Positions 1-8,662 are shown, counted from the first letter of the stretch. The stretch is DNA of 64,000 nucleotides from DASWIP01 sp036397635 (GCA_036397635.1 DASWIP010000038.1:1-64000), one strand, 5' to 3'. The notes: generated by a model from the sequence alone, not told the origin. Numbers and translations are program-made.

Positions 1-1
1 C

Positions 2-1528
2 AACCAGGCGATGTCGTTCGGGAAGTCGCGCGCCCGGCTGCACACCGAGAACCGGCCGAAGGTCACGTTCGATGACGTCGCCGGCGTCGACGAGGCGAAG
101 GAGGAGCTCCAGGAAGTCATCGAGTTCCTCAAGCACCCGAAGAAGTTCCAAGCCCTCGGGGCCAAGATCCCTCGCGGCGTGCTGCTCGTTGGTCCGCCCG
201 GCAGCGGGAAGACGCTGCTGGCCAAGGCGGTCGCCGGCGAAGCCGCCGTGCCCTTCTTCTCCATCTCCGGGTCGGAGTTCGTCGAGATGTTCGTCGGCGT
301 GGGCGCGTCCCGGGTCCGCGACCTCTTCGAGCAGGCGAAGAAATCCGCGCCGTGTCTCGTGTTCATCGATGAGATCGACGCCGTCGGCCGCCAGCGCGGG
401 GCCGGATTGGGCGGCGGGCACGATGAGCGCGAGCAGACGCTGAACCAGCTGCTCGTCGAGATGGACGGATTCGACACCAGGACCGGCGTGATCATCATGG
501 CCGGCACGAACCGCCCGGACATCCTCGACCCCGCCCTGTTGCGGCCGGGGCGCTTCGATCGTCAGATCGTGGTGGACCGGCCCGATCTGCGCGGCCGTGA
601 GGCGATCCTGCAGGTTCACGCGCGCGGTAAACCGCTCGCCGACGGCGTCGACCTGGGTGTGCTCGCGCGTCGGACGCCCGGGTTCACCGGCGCGGATCTC
701 GCCAACGTGATGAACGAGGCCGCGCTGCTCACCGCGCGTCACGATCGCAAGCAGATCGAGCACGGCGACCTGGAAGAGGCGGTCGACCGCGTGGTCGCCG
801 GTCCCGAGCGAAAGAGCCGTGTCATCTCGGACAAGGAGAAGCGCGTCATCGCCTACCACGAGGCGGGCCACGCGCTGGTCGGGCACGCGCTGCCCAATGC
901 CGACCCCGTGCACAAAGTGTCGATCATCCCGCGAGGGCGCGCGCTCGGCTACACGCTGTCGCTGCCGACCGAGGACAAGTTCCTGGTCACGCGGGCCGAG
1001 CTGATCGACGACCTCGCGATGTTCCTCGGCGGGAGGGTCGCGGAGGAGCTGGTCTTCCAGGACCCGACCACCGGCGCGCAGGACGACATCGACCGGGCAA
1101 CCAAGGTCGCGCGGCAGATGGTCACCGAGTACGGGATGAGCACCGTCCTCGGTCCGATGGCGCTGGGTCAGAAGCACGGCGAGGTGTTCCTCGGCCGCGA
1201 TTTCTCCTCGCACCCCGACTACTCCGACAACGTCGCGTACGAGATCGATCGCGAGATCCGCCGGCTGATCGACGAGGCGTACGAAGAGGCCCGCGAGATC
1301 CTGGCCGCGTACCGCGAGGTGCTCGATGCGATCGTGGACCGGCTTCTCGAGAAGGAGACCATCGAGAAGGCCGAGCTGATGGAGATCCTGAAGCCCGTCA
1401 AGAAGCGTCCCGGCCGGAACATGAACGGCCGCGCCACGCTCTCGAGCTTCCCGACGCCGCGCGCACGCGCCGCGCGTAGCAAGCGCGCCCAGTCCTCGCG
1501 CAAGGACGGCACGAACGGCAAGAAGTAA
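2..1528 (+). CDS. ftsH: ATP-dependent zinc metalloprotease FtsH (5' end outside window)
   Basis: Membrane-anchored AAA+ protease that degrades misfolded membrane proteins and some regulators. The frame is open to the window edge, so the N-terminal membrane segments lie upstream. Counting from the ATG at 11, the visible 505 residues hold Walker A GPPGSGKT (61-68), Walker B LVFIDEID (about 116-123), the arginine-finger stretch RPGRFDR (about 178-184) and the zinc protease motif HEAGH (283-287). The C-terminus ends in a basic Arg/Ser/Lys tail. FtsH upstream of folE is the usual actinobacterial order. The ATG at 11 is internal; the preceding codons read NQA, typical of the FtsH linker. Confidence 0.97.
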   Translation, partial: NQAMSFGKSRARLHTENRPKVTFDDVAGVDEAKEELQEVIEFLKHPKKFQALGAKIPRGVLLVGPPGSGKTLLAKAVAGEAAVPFFSISGSEFVEMFVGVGASRVRDLFEQAKKSAPCLVFIDEIDAVGRQRGAGLGGGHDEREQTLNQLLVEMDGFDTRTGVIIMAGTNRPDILDPALLRPGRFDRQIVVDRPDLRGREAILQVHARGKPLADGVDLGVLARRTPGFTGADLANVMNEAALLTARHDRKQIEHGDLEEAVDRVVAGPERKSRVISDKEKRVIAYHEAGHALVGHALPNADPVHKVSIIPRGRALGYTLSLPTEDKFLVTRAELIDDLAMFLGGRVAEELVFQDPTTGAQDDIDRATKVARQMVTEYGMSTVLGPMALGQKHGEVFLGRDFSSHPDYSDNVAYEIDREIRRLIDEAYEEAREILAAYREVLDAIVDRLLEKETIEKAELMEILKPVKKRPGRNMNGRATLSSFPTPRARAARSKRAQSSRKDGTNGKK

Positions 1529-1536
1529 CCCCCGCC

Positions 1537-2475
1537 GTGGAGGTTCTGATCATCGGCGCCGGCGTGTCCGGCCTCACCTGCGGTGTCGTGCTGGCCGAAG
1601 CCGGGCACCGCGTGCGTATCTGGGCGCGCGATCGCACTCCCCGAACCACTTCCGACGTGGCTGCTGCCGTCTGGTATCCGCTGCGCGGTGAGCGGGACGA
1701 GCGCGTCGAGCGCTGGGTGCCGGTGTCGTTCGAACGGTTCTGCGTGTTGCCCCCAGAGGCCGGCGTGATCCGACGCGGTGGGGTGGAACTGTTCCGTTCG
1801 CGGGTGGACGACGTGTGGTGGCGGGACGTGCTGCCGGGCTTCAGGCACGCGCGCCGCGATGAGCTGCCGCCCGACTTCGTCGACGGCTTCGTCAGCGAGG
1901 GGCTTCCCGTGATCGAGATGCCGATCTATCTGCCCTGGCTCGAGGCGCGGTTCGCTTCGCTGGGCGGCATGATCGAGCAGCGCGCGCTGTCCTCGCTCGA
2001 CCATGCGCTCACGGCGGCCGAGGTGGTCGTGAACTGCTCCGGGCTCGGCGCGCGCGAACTCTGCGGCGACGAGGCGCTGCATCCGGTGCGCGGCCAAGTC
2101 GTCCGGGTGCGTCGGTTCGGGCTCGAGCGGTTCATCTTCGATGAGGAGGACCCCGCCGGGGTCGTCTACATCCTGCCGCGCTCGCGCGACGTGGTGCTGG
2201 GCGGCACCCGCCATGCCGGCTCGGACTCGCTTGCGATCGATGAGAAGCTCGAGCGCGACATCATCGAACGGTGCGCGGTACTCGAACCGCGTGTGCTCGA
2301 TGCCGAGATCGTGTCGCGCGCGGTGGGTCTACGACCGGGGCGTCCGTCCGTGCGCCTCGAACTTGAGCAGCGGGCCGACGGCCTGATCATCCATGACTAC
2401 GGCCACGGCGGCAGCGGCGTTACGCTCAGCTGGGGCTGCGCCGAGGAGGTGCGCGCGCTGCTCGGGCGAACGTGA
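1537..2475 (+). CDS. D-amino-acid oxidase (FAD-dependent)
   Basis: 312-residue flavoprotein expected to deaminate D-amino acids oxidatively to 2-oxo acids, ammonia and hydrogen peroxide. The N-terminus carries the dinucleotide fold GAGVSGL (7-13). The C-terminus has the family signature GHGGSGVTLSWG. The length fits the DAO family rather than the longer glycine oxidases, although ThiO-type glycine oxidase is the main alternative. The start is GTG, 8 bases after the ftsH stop, so it is probably co-transcribed with ftsH. It sits between ftsH and the folate genes, where a DAO is not part of the standard neighbourhood. Confidence 0.88.
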   Translation: MEVLIIGAGVSGLTCGVVLAEAGHRVRIWARDRTPRTTSDVAAAVWYPLRGERDERVERWVPVSFERFCVLPPEAGVIRRGGVELFRSRVDDVWWRDVLPGFRHARRDELPPDFVDGFVSEGLPVIEMPIYLPWLEARFASLGGMIEQRALSSLDHALTAAEVVVNCSGLGARELCGDEALHPVRGQVVRVRRFGLERFIFDEEDPAGVVYILPRSRDVVLGGTRHAGSDSLAIDEKLERDIIERCAVLEPRVLDAEIVSRAVGLRPGRPSVRLELEQRADGLIIHDYGHGGSGVTLSWGCAEEVRALLGRT

Positions 2476-2491
2476 CGCCCGGCGTCGCGGC

Positions 2492-2497
2492 TACACT
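2492..2497 (+). promoter_or_regulatory. -10 element TACACT of a leaderless folE promoter
   Basis: TACACT ends 6 bases before the folE ATG at 2504, so transcription should start at or next to the start codon. No Shine-Dalgarno sequence is present. No clear -35 is seen because this region is the end of the upstream gene. Confidence 0.6.
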
Positions 2498-2503
2498 TGC
2501 GTT

Positions 2504-3133
2504 ATGACGTTCGAGCCGCTGGTCGTGGCCTCGGCTGCGGAGGTAGCTGAGGCTTCGCCGCGCGCGCGCTTCGACGCGGCGAGGATCCGGGCGGCGGTAC
2601 GCGAGCTGCTCGAGGCTATCGGCGAGGATCCCGAGCGCACGGGCCTGATCGAGACGCCTCGGCGTGTCGCCGAGGCGTACGAGGAGATCTTCGGCGGGTA
2701 CGCGGTCGATCCGGTCGAGGTGCTCGAGCCGCTGCCCGGCGAGCGCGGTGACGGCCTGATAATGGTCCGCGACATCGATGTCATCTCGTTCTGCGAGCAC
2801 CATCTGCTGCCGTTCATCGGCACCGCGGCGGTCGCGTACCTCCCCGGCGCCGAGGGCCGCATCACCGGCCTGTCGAAGCTCGCTCGCCTGATCGAGGTGC
2901 TATCGCGCCGGCTGCAGGTGCAGGAACGGCTGGTGCGTGAGGCGGGCGAGGCGCTCGAACGCGCCCTGGCGCCGCGCGGCTCGTTCGTGGTGATCGAGGC
3001 CGAGCATCTGTGCATGAGCGTGCGCGGCGCGCACAAGCCGGGGTCGGTTACCGTGACCACGGACGCGCGCGGTGTCTTCGCCGACGACGCGGCGGCGCGC
3101 GCGGAGCTGCTCGCGCTGGCGCGCGGTGCGTAA
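2504..3133 (+). CDS. folE: GTP cyclohydrolase I
   Basis: First enzyme of tetrahydrofolate synthesis, converting GTP to 7,8-dihydroneopterin triphosphate. The 209-residue protein has the zinc ligands C97 and H100 in CEHHLLPF and C170 in EAEHLC. It also has the LSKLARLIEV and QVQERL blocks. The start was placed at 2504 because of the -10 element 6 bases upstream and because residues before it are arginine-rich noise. It opens the folE-folP-folB-folK operon; folP follows after 4 bases, or overlaps if its GTG start is used. Confidence 0.96.
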   Translation: MTFEPLVVASAAEVAEASPRARFDAARIRAAVRELLEAIGEDPERTGLIETPRRVAEAYEEIFGGYAVDPVEVLEPLPGERGDGLIMVRDIDVISFCEHHLLPFIGTAAVAYLPGAEGRITGLSKLARLIEVLSRRLQVQERLVREAGEALERALAPRGSFVVIEAEHLCMSVRGAHKPGSVTVTTDARGVFADDAAARAELLALARGA

Positions 3134-3137
3134 GGCG

Positions 3138-3983
3138 ATGCGCGACATCGTGTGGCCCGGCGGCGCGCTCCGCCTGAGCGAACGGACGCACATCATGGGG
3201 GTCGTCAACGTCACGCCCGACTCGTTCTCGGACGGCGGCATGTTCCTCGACCCCGCCGACGCGATTGAGCACGGCATCCGGTTGGCCGAGGAAGGCGCCG
3301 ACGCCCTGGACGTGGGCGGCGAGTCGACCAGGCCGGGAGCGGATCCCGTCGGCGCCGACGACGAGATCGCGCGCGCGGTGCCGGTGATCGAGGGGCTGGC
3401 CAAGAGCGTCGAGGTGCCGATCAGCATCGACACGACGAAGTCGGCGGTCGCGCGCGCGGCGCTGGATGCGGGCGCGAGCATCATCAACGACGTATCCGCC
3501 GGCCGCCTCGACCCATCGATCCTCACGCTGGCCGCCGAGCGGGATGTGCCGGTGATCCTGATGCACATGCTGGGCGAACCGCGCACGATGCAGCGGGACC
3601 CCATCTACGACGACGTGGTCGAGGACGTTCGTGCCTTCCTGGTCTCGCGCGCGCAAGCGGCGGCCGACGCGGGCGTGGACCCCGGGCGCATCGTGATCGA
3701 TCCCGGCATCGGGTTCGGCAAGACGCCGCAGCACAACCTGACCCTGCTCAAACGGTTGCGGGACCTGACCCATCCGGGCTACCCCGTACTACTCGGGGCG
3801 TCCCGGAAGAGCTTCATCGGCCTGACCCTCGACCTCCCCGTCGAGGAGCGCCTCGAGGGAACCCTGGCCACCACCGCGGTCGGGATCCTCAACGGTGCTT
3901 CGATGGTGCGGGTCCATGATGTGCGTGCAAATCTGCGAGCAGCGCGTATCGTGGATGCCGTAGTCCGTGCTGGAGACCGGTGA
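3138..3983 (+). CDS. folP: Dihydropteroate synthase
   Basis: Condenses hydroxymethyl-dihydropterin pyrophosphate with p-aminobenzoate; this is the sulfonamide target. The 281-residue protein has VNVTPDSFSDGG (about 23-34) and the second signature DVGGESTRPGA, both diagnostic of the TIM-barrel DHPS family. An in-frame GTG at 3126 overlaps the folE stop and is an alternative start that would couple translation to folE. Confidence 0.96.
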   Translation: MRDIVWPGGALRLSERTHIMGVVNVTPDSFSDGGMFLDPADAIEHGIRLAEEGADALDVGGESTRPGADPVGADDEIARAVPVIEGLAKSVEVPISIDTTKSAVARAALDAGASIINDVSAGRLDPSILTLAAERDVPVILMHMLGEPRTMQRDPIYDDVVEDVRAFLVSRAQAAADAGVDPGRIVIDPGIGFGKTPQHNLTLLKRLRDLTHPGYPVLLGASRKSFIGLTLDLPVEERLEGTLATTAVGILNGASMVRVHDVRANLRAARIVDAVVRAGDR

Positions 3984-4375
3984 TGGATGGATCGGATCTG
4001 ATCGAGGTTCGCGGCCTGAAGCTGCGTGGCCGCATCGGCGTCACCGCCGATGAGCGTATGCACGAGCAGCCGCTCATCTTGAGTCTGGCTGCTCGGTTGG
4101 ACACGCGCGCGGCCTCGACCACCGACGATCTCTCCGCCACGCTGGACTACGAGGATCTGATCCGCCAGATCTCCAAGATCGTCGCCGGCGAGGAGTATGG
4201 GCTCATCGAGACCCTCGCCGACCGCATCGCGCGGCACATCCTCGAGCAGCATGTGTACGTCGAGGACGTATGGGTGCGGGTCGCCAAGCCGGCGGCGCTG
4301 GTCTCCGAAGAGGTCGAGGAGGTTGCGGTCGAGATCACTCGCTCGCGCGGGGATCTCGGCGGCTCGCATCAGTGA
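3983..4375 (+). CDS. folB: Dihydroneopterin aldolase
   Basis: Third folate step, giving 6-hydroxymethyl-7,8-dihydropterin. About 130 residues, the normal size. The N-terminal IEVRGLKLRGRIGV and the central LDYEDLIRQI and LIETLADRIA blocks match the family. The ATG at 3983 shares its A with the folP stop (TGATG), implying translational coupling; a GTG three bases upstream is equally in frame. The end overlaps folK through GTGA. Confidence 0.94.
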   Translation: MDGSDLIEVRGLKLRGRIGVTADERMHEQPLILSLAARLDTRAASTTDDLSATLDYEDLIRQISKIVAGEEYGLIETLADRIARHILEQHVYVEDVWVRVAKPAALVSEEVEEVAVEITRSRGDLGGSHQ

Positions 4376-4869
4376 CGCGCGCGTATATCGGGCTCGGGGC
4401 GAACCTCGGCGATCGGCTGCACGTGATCAACCAAGCGATCGAGGCGCTCGACTGGGGTGACACCCGCGTGGTGTCGCGTTCCAGCGTCTACGAGACGGAT
4501 CCGGTCGGCGGCCCGAGCGATCAGCCGCCGTTCCTGAACATGGTGATCGCCGTCGAGACCGATCTGGAACCGCGCGGTCTTTTCGAACGCTGCCTCGCCG
4601 TCGAAGCCGCGCTCGGAAGAGATCGCTGGCTCGAGCAGCGCTGGGGTCCGCGCGCGATCGACCTCGATATCCTCGTGTTCGGGGATCAGGTCATCGACGA
4701 GCCCGATCTGCTGATCCCGCACCCGCGGATGCACGAGCGCGCGTTTGTCCTCGTCCCCCTCGCCGAGATCGCGCCGGATCTCGTGGTCCCCGGCCGCGGG
4801 ACACCTCCAGCGCTGCTGGACGCATCGGGACGCGCGGGCGGCGTGCTTCTCTTCGAGGATCGCTTCTAG
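4372..4869 (+). CDS. folK: 2-amino-4-hydroxy-6-hydroxymethyldihydropteridine pyrophosphokinase
   Basis: Transfers pyrophosphate from ATP to hydroxymethyl-dihydropterin, making the FolP substrate. About 165 residues. It begins TRAYIGLGANLGDR, the typical HPPK start, and contains RWGPRAIDLDILVFGD, the signature with the magnesium-binding aspartates. The GTG start overlaps the folB stop in a GTGA junction. It ends the folate operon, and the next genes are on the other strand. Confidence 0.95.
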   Translation: MTRAYIGLGANLGDRLHVINQAIEALDWGDTRVVSRSSVYETDPVGGPSDQPPFLNMVIAVETDLEPRGLFERCLAVEAALGRDRWLEQRWGPRAIDLDILVFGDQVIDEPDLLIPHPRMHERAFVLVPLAEIAPDLVVPGRGTPPALLDASGRAGGVLLFEDRF

Positions 4870-4945
4870 CGACCAGGATCACCGACAGGATCGTTCAGCA
4901 TGAGGTCGGGTTCGATGCCCGCGCGATCTCCTTCGCCGTGACCCG

Positions 4946-5350
4946 CTACCAGATCAGGGTCACGTCTCGTCGCGCGCGCGCGAACTCGGTGATGCGCGCG
5001 TCTTTCGTCACGAGGGGGATCCCACGCTCCTTCGCTGTGGCGTAGATCAGCGAGTCGGCGGGGTCGCCGTGGAATCCCTCGTCCGGGAGCATCCCGGCGA
5101 TCAAGGCCATCCGGCTCGTTGGCGCGACGGCTTCAACGTCGTGGCCCTCGAAAACGCCCTCGAACCACCGATACGGGTCAACGGTCAGCGAGATGCGTCC
5201 CTTCGCCAAGAGGCGCCCAACCTCCCAGCACGTGATCGTGCTGATGAACAAGGTGGACGCAGATGCGATCGCCCGAGAAGCCGGGCGGGACACGCGGTCG
5301 GCGCCCCCGAGCCACCACAGGAGAGCATGGGTGTCGAGGAGGATGCTCAT
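4946..5350 (-). CDS. vapC: PIN-domain ribonuclease toxin (VapC family)
   Basis: 134-residue PIN-domain RNase, expected to cleave RNA when freed from its antitoxin. Candidate metal-binding acidic residues are D6 in LLDTHALLWW, the glutamate in CWEVGRL, the aspartates in GDPADSLIYA and the one in LVTKDARI. The ATG overlaps the upstream antitoxin stop in an ATGA junction, the usual toxin-antitoxin coupling. It is an accessory insertion between the folate and pantothenate blocks. The RNA target cannot be told from sequence. Confidence 0.9.
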   Translation of the reverse strand: MSILLDTHALLWWLGGADRVSRPASRAIASASTLFISTITCWEVGRLLAKGRISLTVDPYRWFEGVFEGHDVEAVAPTSRMALIAGMLPDEGFHGDPADSLIYATAKERGIPLVTKDARITEFARARRDVTLIW

Positions 5351-5586
5351 GCTCCCTCGGCGTCCCAGACCTCTCCGGTCGACATGTAGTCCTCCTCCTC
5401 GTCGGACAGCAGGATCACGGTGCCGATCATGGTCGCGGGTGGGGCTGTCTCATCGATGGGCACGACCCGCGCGACGGGACGTCCCCGCTTGGTGATCAGG
5501 TAGGTCGCCTTCGTTTCTGCGACATGGTCGAGCAGCGCAAGACATCGCTGCTTGAACTCGCTTGCCTTGATCGCCTCATCCGGCAT
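5347..5586 (-). CDS. Phd/YefM-family antitoxin
   Basis: 79-residue antitoxin partner of the PIN toxin. Residues 5-40 (IKASEFKQRCLALLDHV and the following YLITKRGRPVARVVPI) match the Phd/YefM DNA-binding fold. The acidic C-terminal tail, with DEEEDY and DAEGA, is the likely toxin-neutralising part. The start was set at 5586 because a -10 TACCAT ends 6 bases upstream; longer in-frame extensions are low-complexity. It is probably autoregulated through the inverted repeat just upstream. Confidence 0.87.
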   Translation of the reverse strand: MPDEAIKASEFKQRCLALLDHVAETKATYLITKRGRPVARVVPIDETAPPATMIGTVILLSDEEEDYMSTGEVWDAEGA

Positions 5587-5592
5587 GACTCC

Positions 5593-5623
5593 ATGGTAGG
5601 GGCTACATGGACATCTGTCCATG
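5593..5623 (-). promoter_or_regulatory. Toxin-antitoxin promoter with inverted-repeat operator
   Basis: On the minus strand the -10 hexamer TACCAT (5593-5598) lies 6 bases before the antitoxin ATG. Immediately upstream, 5606-5623 is an inverted repeat with 8-base arms, CATGGACA-TC-TGTCCATG, in the expected -10/-35 spacer. This is the expected position for an autoregulatory Phd/VapB operator. The repeat is seen directly; the operator role is inferred. Confidence 0.6.
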
Positions 5624-5714
5624 GACGTGTGTCTAGATAGCGACGATCGCGACGTTTCCCCTGGCAGCCGACGCCCGCGCCGCATCGCGGGGCGAGCCCT
5701 CACTCAGCGTCGGG

Positions 5715-5720
5715 TATCAT
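5715..5720 (+). promoter_or_regulatory. -10 element TATCAT for the DUF2520-panC-panD-nadC-coaX unit
   Basis: TATCAT sits about 50 bases before the chosen GTG start at 5773. That start has its own purine-rich GGAGGA at 5755-5760, so this transcript should carry a short leader, unlike most units in the window. Confidence 0.4.
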
Positions 5721-5772
5721 GGGTGGTCCGAACGGTACCCGCCGTGGACCGGAACGGAGGAGACAGACAACT

Positions 5773-6576
5773 GTGATCGATACCGGCCGCCCCCTCGGGG
5801 CGACGCCTCTCCCCCAACCGCCCTTCGATGTCGTCATGCTCGGAAACGGTCGCGTGGGGGGCTCGCTCGCGAAGGCGCTCACCGATACCGGGAGCCGCGT
5901 GCTCGCGCTGCTCGGCCGCGATGACGATCCCTCTCCGATCGCGCGCGCGAGCCTGGTCGTCATCGCGGTTCCCGACGATGCGCTCGACGAGGCCGCCGGT
6001 TTGGTCGCTCGCCTCGGGCGGCCCGGCACGGTCGTTGCGCACACCTGCGGCATGGCCGCGCTCGAGCCTTTGGCCGAGTGCGGGCCCCTGGTCGCCGCGA
6101 TCCATCCGGCTATCCCCGTCGCGACGACCGAGACCTCATTCGCGGGTGCGCCCTTCGGCGTCACCTGCGCCCCGGGGCTCGAGGTCTGGTGTGAAGCACT
6201 TGTCGCGAGCATCGGGGGCACGGCATTCCCGGTCCCCGCCGAGCAGCGCGTCTCCTACCACGCCGCGCTTGCGATCGCGTCTAACTTCACGGTGGCGCTC
6301 GCCGGCGATGCAGCCGAGCTGACGGGCTCGTTCGAGCTGCTCGTCCCGCTGATGCGCGCGACCGTCGAGAACATCGCTCGTCTGGGACCCGAAGCGGCGT
6401 TGACCGGGCCGATCGCGCGTGGCGACGTGGGCACCGTGCGCGCACATCTCGCAGCGTTGCCGCCGCACCTGGTCGAGCCGTACGTGGTGATGGCGCGCCG
6501 GACGCTCGCGCACACGACCCTCAGCCGCGAGCAGCGCGCCGTGATCGAAGCGGTGCTCGGGGAGGCGCTCCGATGA
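5773..6576 (+). CDS. Rossmann-like and DUF2520 domain protein
   Basis: 267-residue protein with an N-terminal NAD(P)-binding fold (VVMLGNGRVGGSLAKAL, about 21-37) and a helical DUF2520 domain (about 130-260). The architecture resembles ProC and ketopantoate reductase. The family is regularly found directly upstream of panC in actinobacteria, and a link to pantoate supply has been suggested from that context. It overlaps panC in an ATGA junction. The GTG at 5773 was chosen for its upstream GGAGGA; an ATG at 5719 would overlap the -10 element. The substrate is unknown. Confidence 0.85.
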   Translation: MIDTGRPLGATPLPQPPFDVVMLGNGRVGGSLAKALTDTGSRVLALLGRDDDPSPIARASLVVIAVPDDALDEAAGLVARLGRPGTVVAHTCGMAALEPLAECGPLVAAIHPAIPVATTETSFAGAPFGVTCAPGLEVWCEALVASIGGTAFPVPAEQRVSYHAALAIASNFTVALAGDAAELTGSFELLVPLMRATVENIARLGPEAALTGPIARGDVGTVRAHLAALPPHLVEPYVVMARRTLAHTTLSREQRAVIEAVLGEALR

Positions 6577-7427
6577 GGCTTCTCGAGACGATCGGTGAGG
6601 CGCGTGCGCTGCTCGACAAGGAGCGAGCCAGCGGGCGAGGGATCGGGTTCGTGCCAACGATGGGTTACCTGCACGAGGGACACGCCAGCCTGATCCGCCG
6701 GGCGCGCGCCGACGATGATGTCGTCGTCGCGAGCATCTTCGTCAACCCGCTGCAGTTCGGGCCGGCCGAAGATCTGGCGGCCTATCCACGCGACCTGGAC
6801 CGCGATCTCGATCTTTGCGAGCGCGAGGGTGTGGATGCCGTCTTCCACCCCGCGGCGCAGGAGATGTATCCCGAGCCGAACCCCTTCACGATCACGGTGG
6901 GCGAGATCGGGACCAAGCTCTGCGGCGCGACCAGGCCCGGCCACTTCGACGGTGTCGCCACCGTGGTCGCCAAGCTCTGGAACATCGTCGGGCCGTGCCG
7001 CTCGTACTTCGGCGAGAAGGACTACCAACAGCTCGTCATCCTGCGGCGGCTCGCGCGCGCCTTCGACGTCCCCATCGAGGTGATCGGCTGCCCGATCGTG
7101 CGCGAACCCGATGGGATCGCGTTGTCCAGCAGGAACATCTACCTCGACGGCGAAGAACGCCGGGCGGCGCTGGTGCTCAAGGTCGCGCTCGACGAGGCGG
7201 CACGGCGCGCCGAGGAGGGCGAACGTGACGGGGTCAGGCTCGCCGAGGGGATGGCGGCACGGATATCCTCTGAGCCGCTCGCCGGGTTGGATTACGCGGC
7301 CTGCGTGGATCCCGAGACGCTCGGGGACCTTCAGCTGCTCGGGGAGGGAGCGTTGCTGGCTGTAGCCGCATGGGTCGGCAAGGCACGACTGATCGACAAC
7401 GTGACGGTGGAGACGGTGACCCGGTGA
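6573..7427 (+). CDS. panC: Pantothenate synthetase
   Basis: ATP-dependent condensation of pantoate and beta-alanine. 284 residues with PTMGYLHEGH (28-37, the HIGH-type ATP site), FVNPLQFGPAEDL, GHFDGVATVV, FGEKDYQQL and the KMSKS-like SSRN block. Translation is coupled to the preceding DUF2520 gene. panD follows and supplies the beta-alanine. Confidence 0.97.
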   Translation: MRLLETIGEARALLDKERASGRGIGFVPTMGYLHEGHASLIRRARADDDVVVASIFVNPLQFGPAEDLAAYPRDLDRDLDLCEREGVDAVFHPAAQEMYPEPNPFTITVGEIGTKLCGATRPGHFDGVATVVAKLWNIVGPCRSYFGEKDYQQLVILRRLARAFDVPIEVIGCPIVREPDGIALSSRNIYLDGEERRAALVLKVALDEAARRAEEGERDGVRLAEGMAARISSEPLAGLDYAACVDPETLGDLQLLGEGALLAVAAWVGKARLIDNVTVETVTR

Positions 7428-7449
7428 CGGGCATCGATCGGAGGAAGCC

Positions 7450-7833
7450 ATGCTGCGAACGATGATGAAGTCCAAGATCCACCGGGCGACCGTGACCGAG
7501 GCGAACGTCGACTACGTCGGCTCGATCACGTTGGATCCCGACCTGATGAAGGCGGCCGACATCCTGCCCAACGAGCAGGTGCAGATCGCCGATGTCACCA
7601 ACGGCGCCCGCCTGATCACCTACGCGATCCCCGGCGAGCCGGGGTCGGGCGACTGCTGCATCAACGGCGCGGCCGCGCGCCTGGTGAGGGAAGGCGACAC
7701 GGTCCTGATCATCTCGTACGCGCAGATGACCGAGGAAGAGTCCAGGCGACACTCGCCCACCGTCGTGTTCGTCGAGGGGCGCAACCGCATCGCCGAGATC
7801 AGGGCAGAGCAGGCATACAGCGTAGGCGTCTAG
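7450..7833 (+). CDS. panD: Aspartate 1-decarboxylase (pyruvoyl proenzyme)
   Basis: Makes beta-alanine from aspartate. The 127-residue proenzyme has the self-cleavage site Gly24-Ser25 in VGSITLD; Ser25 becomes the pyruvoyl group. Downstream blocks NGARLITYAI and NGAAARL match the family. GGAGGA lies 5 bases upstream of the ATG. The stop shares one base with the nadC GTG. Confidence 0.97.
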   Translation: MLRTMMKSKIHRATVTEANVDYVGSITLDPDLMKAADILPNEQVQIADVTNGARLITYAIPGEPGSGDCCINGAAARLVREGDTVLIISYAQMTEEESRRHSPTVVFVEGRNRIAEIRAEQAYSVGV

Positions 7834-8660
7834 TGGACGAGAGCTCCTTACGCGAGCTCGTCCGACGCGCACTCGACGAGGACGCGGCCGGCGACGACAT
7901 CACCACGCTCGCGACCGTTCCTGAGCACCTGCGCGGCCGCGCGCGCCTGCTCGCCAACCAGGACGCCGTGATCGCAGGGCTGGACGCGTTCGTCGCTTGC
8001 TTCCGTGCGCTCGACCCCGGCGTCGAGATCAAGGAACGACGCGCCGACGGGGAGCGTGTGCGCGCCGGCGATGAGGTCGCCGTGCTCGAGGGGCCGTTGC
8101 GCCCGATCTTGACGGCGGAGCGCACCGCGTTGAACCTGGTACAGCGGCTCAGCGGCGTCGCCACCCTGGCGCGCGCGTTCGTCGAGGCGGCGGCCGGTGT
8201 GCAGATCCGCGACACGCGCAAGACCACACCGGGCCTGCGAACGCTCGAAAAGGAAGCTGTGGTCGCCGGCGGCGCCACCAACCATCGTCGTGACCTCGCG
8301 GCCGCGGTGTTGATCAAGGACAACCACATCGTCGCAGCCGGTGGGATCACCACGGCGGTCGCGCGCGCGCGCGCGGCGCAACCGGACCGCTGGGTCGAGG
8401 TCGAATGCGAGACGATCGAGGGGGTGCGCGAGGCCCTGGACGCCGGCGCCGACGAGATCCTGCTCGACAACATGGATCCCCCCGCCCTCGCCGACGCCGT
8501 GAAAGTGATCGCCGGCCGCGCGCGCACCGAAGCCTCCGGGGGCGTGACGCTGGACACGGTTGCGGCGATCGCCGCCACGGGCGTGGACGTGATCAGCGTG
8601 GGCGCGCTGACCCACTCCGCGCCCGCGGTAGATGTGAGCCTGACGGTCGAGGTCCTGTAA
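7833..8660 (+). CDS. nadC: Nicotinate-nucleotide pyrophosphorylase (carboxylating)
   Basis: Quinolinate phosphoribosyltransferase of de novo NAD synthesis. 275 residues with TRKTTPGLRTLEK and the GGATNHR and LIKDNHI blocks that bind quinolinate and PRPP, plus VEVECETIEG. The GTG start overlaps the panD stop by one base (TAGTG). nadA and nadB are not in the window, so the quinolinate supply must be encoded elsewhere. Confidence 0.96.
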   Translation: MDESSLRELVRRALDEDAAGDDITTLATVPEHLRGRARLLANQDAVIAGLDAFVACFRALDPGVEIKERRADGERVRAGDEVAVLEGPLRPILTAERTALNLVQRLSGVATLARAFVEAAAGVQIRDTRKTTPGLRTLEKEAVVAGGATNHRRDLAAAVLIKDNHIVAAGGITTAVARARAAQPDRWVEVECETIEGVREALDAGADEILLDNMDPPALADAVKVIAGRARTEASGGVTLDTVAAIAATGVDVISVGALTHSAPAVDVSLTVEVL

Positions 8661-8662
8661 CG

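Noticed and set aside
1..1528. A naturally truncated FtsH lacking its membrane anchor
   Set aside because: The frame is open through the first bases of the window with typical FtsH linker residues, so the truncation is only the window edge.
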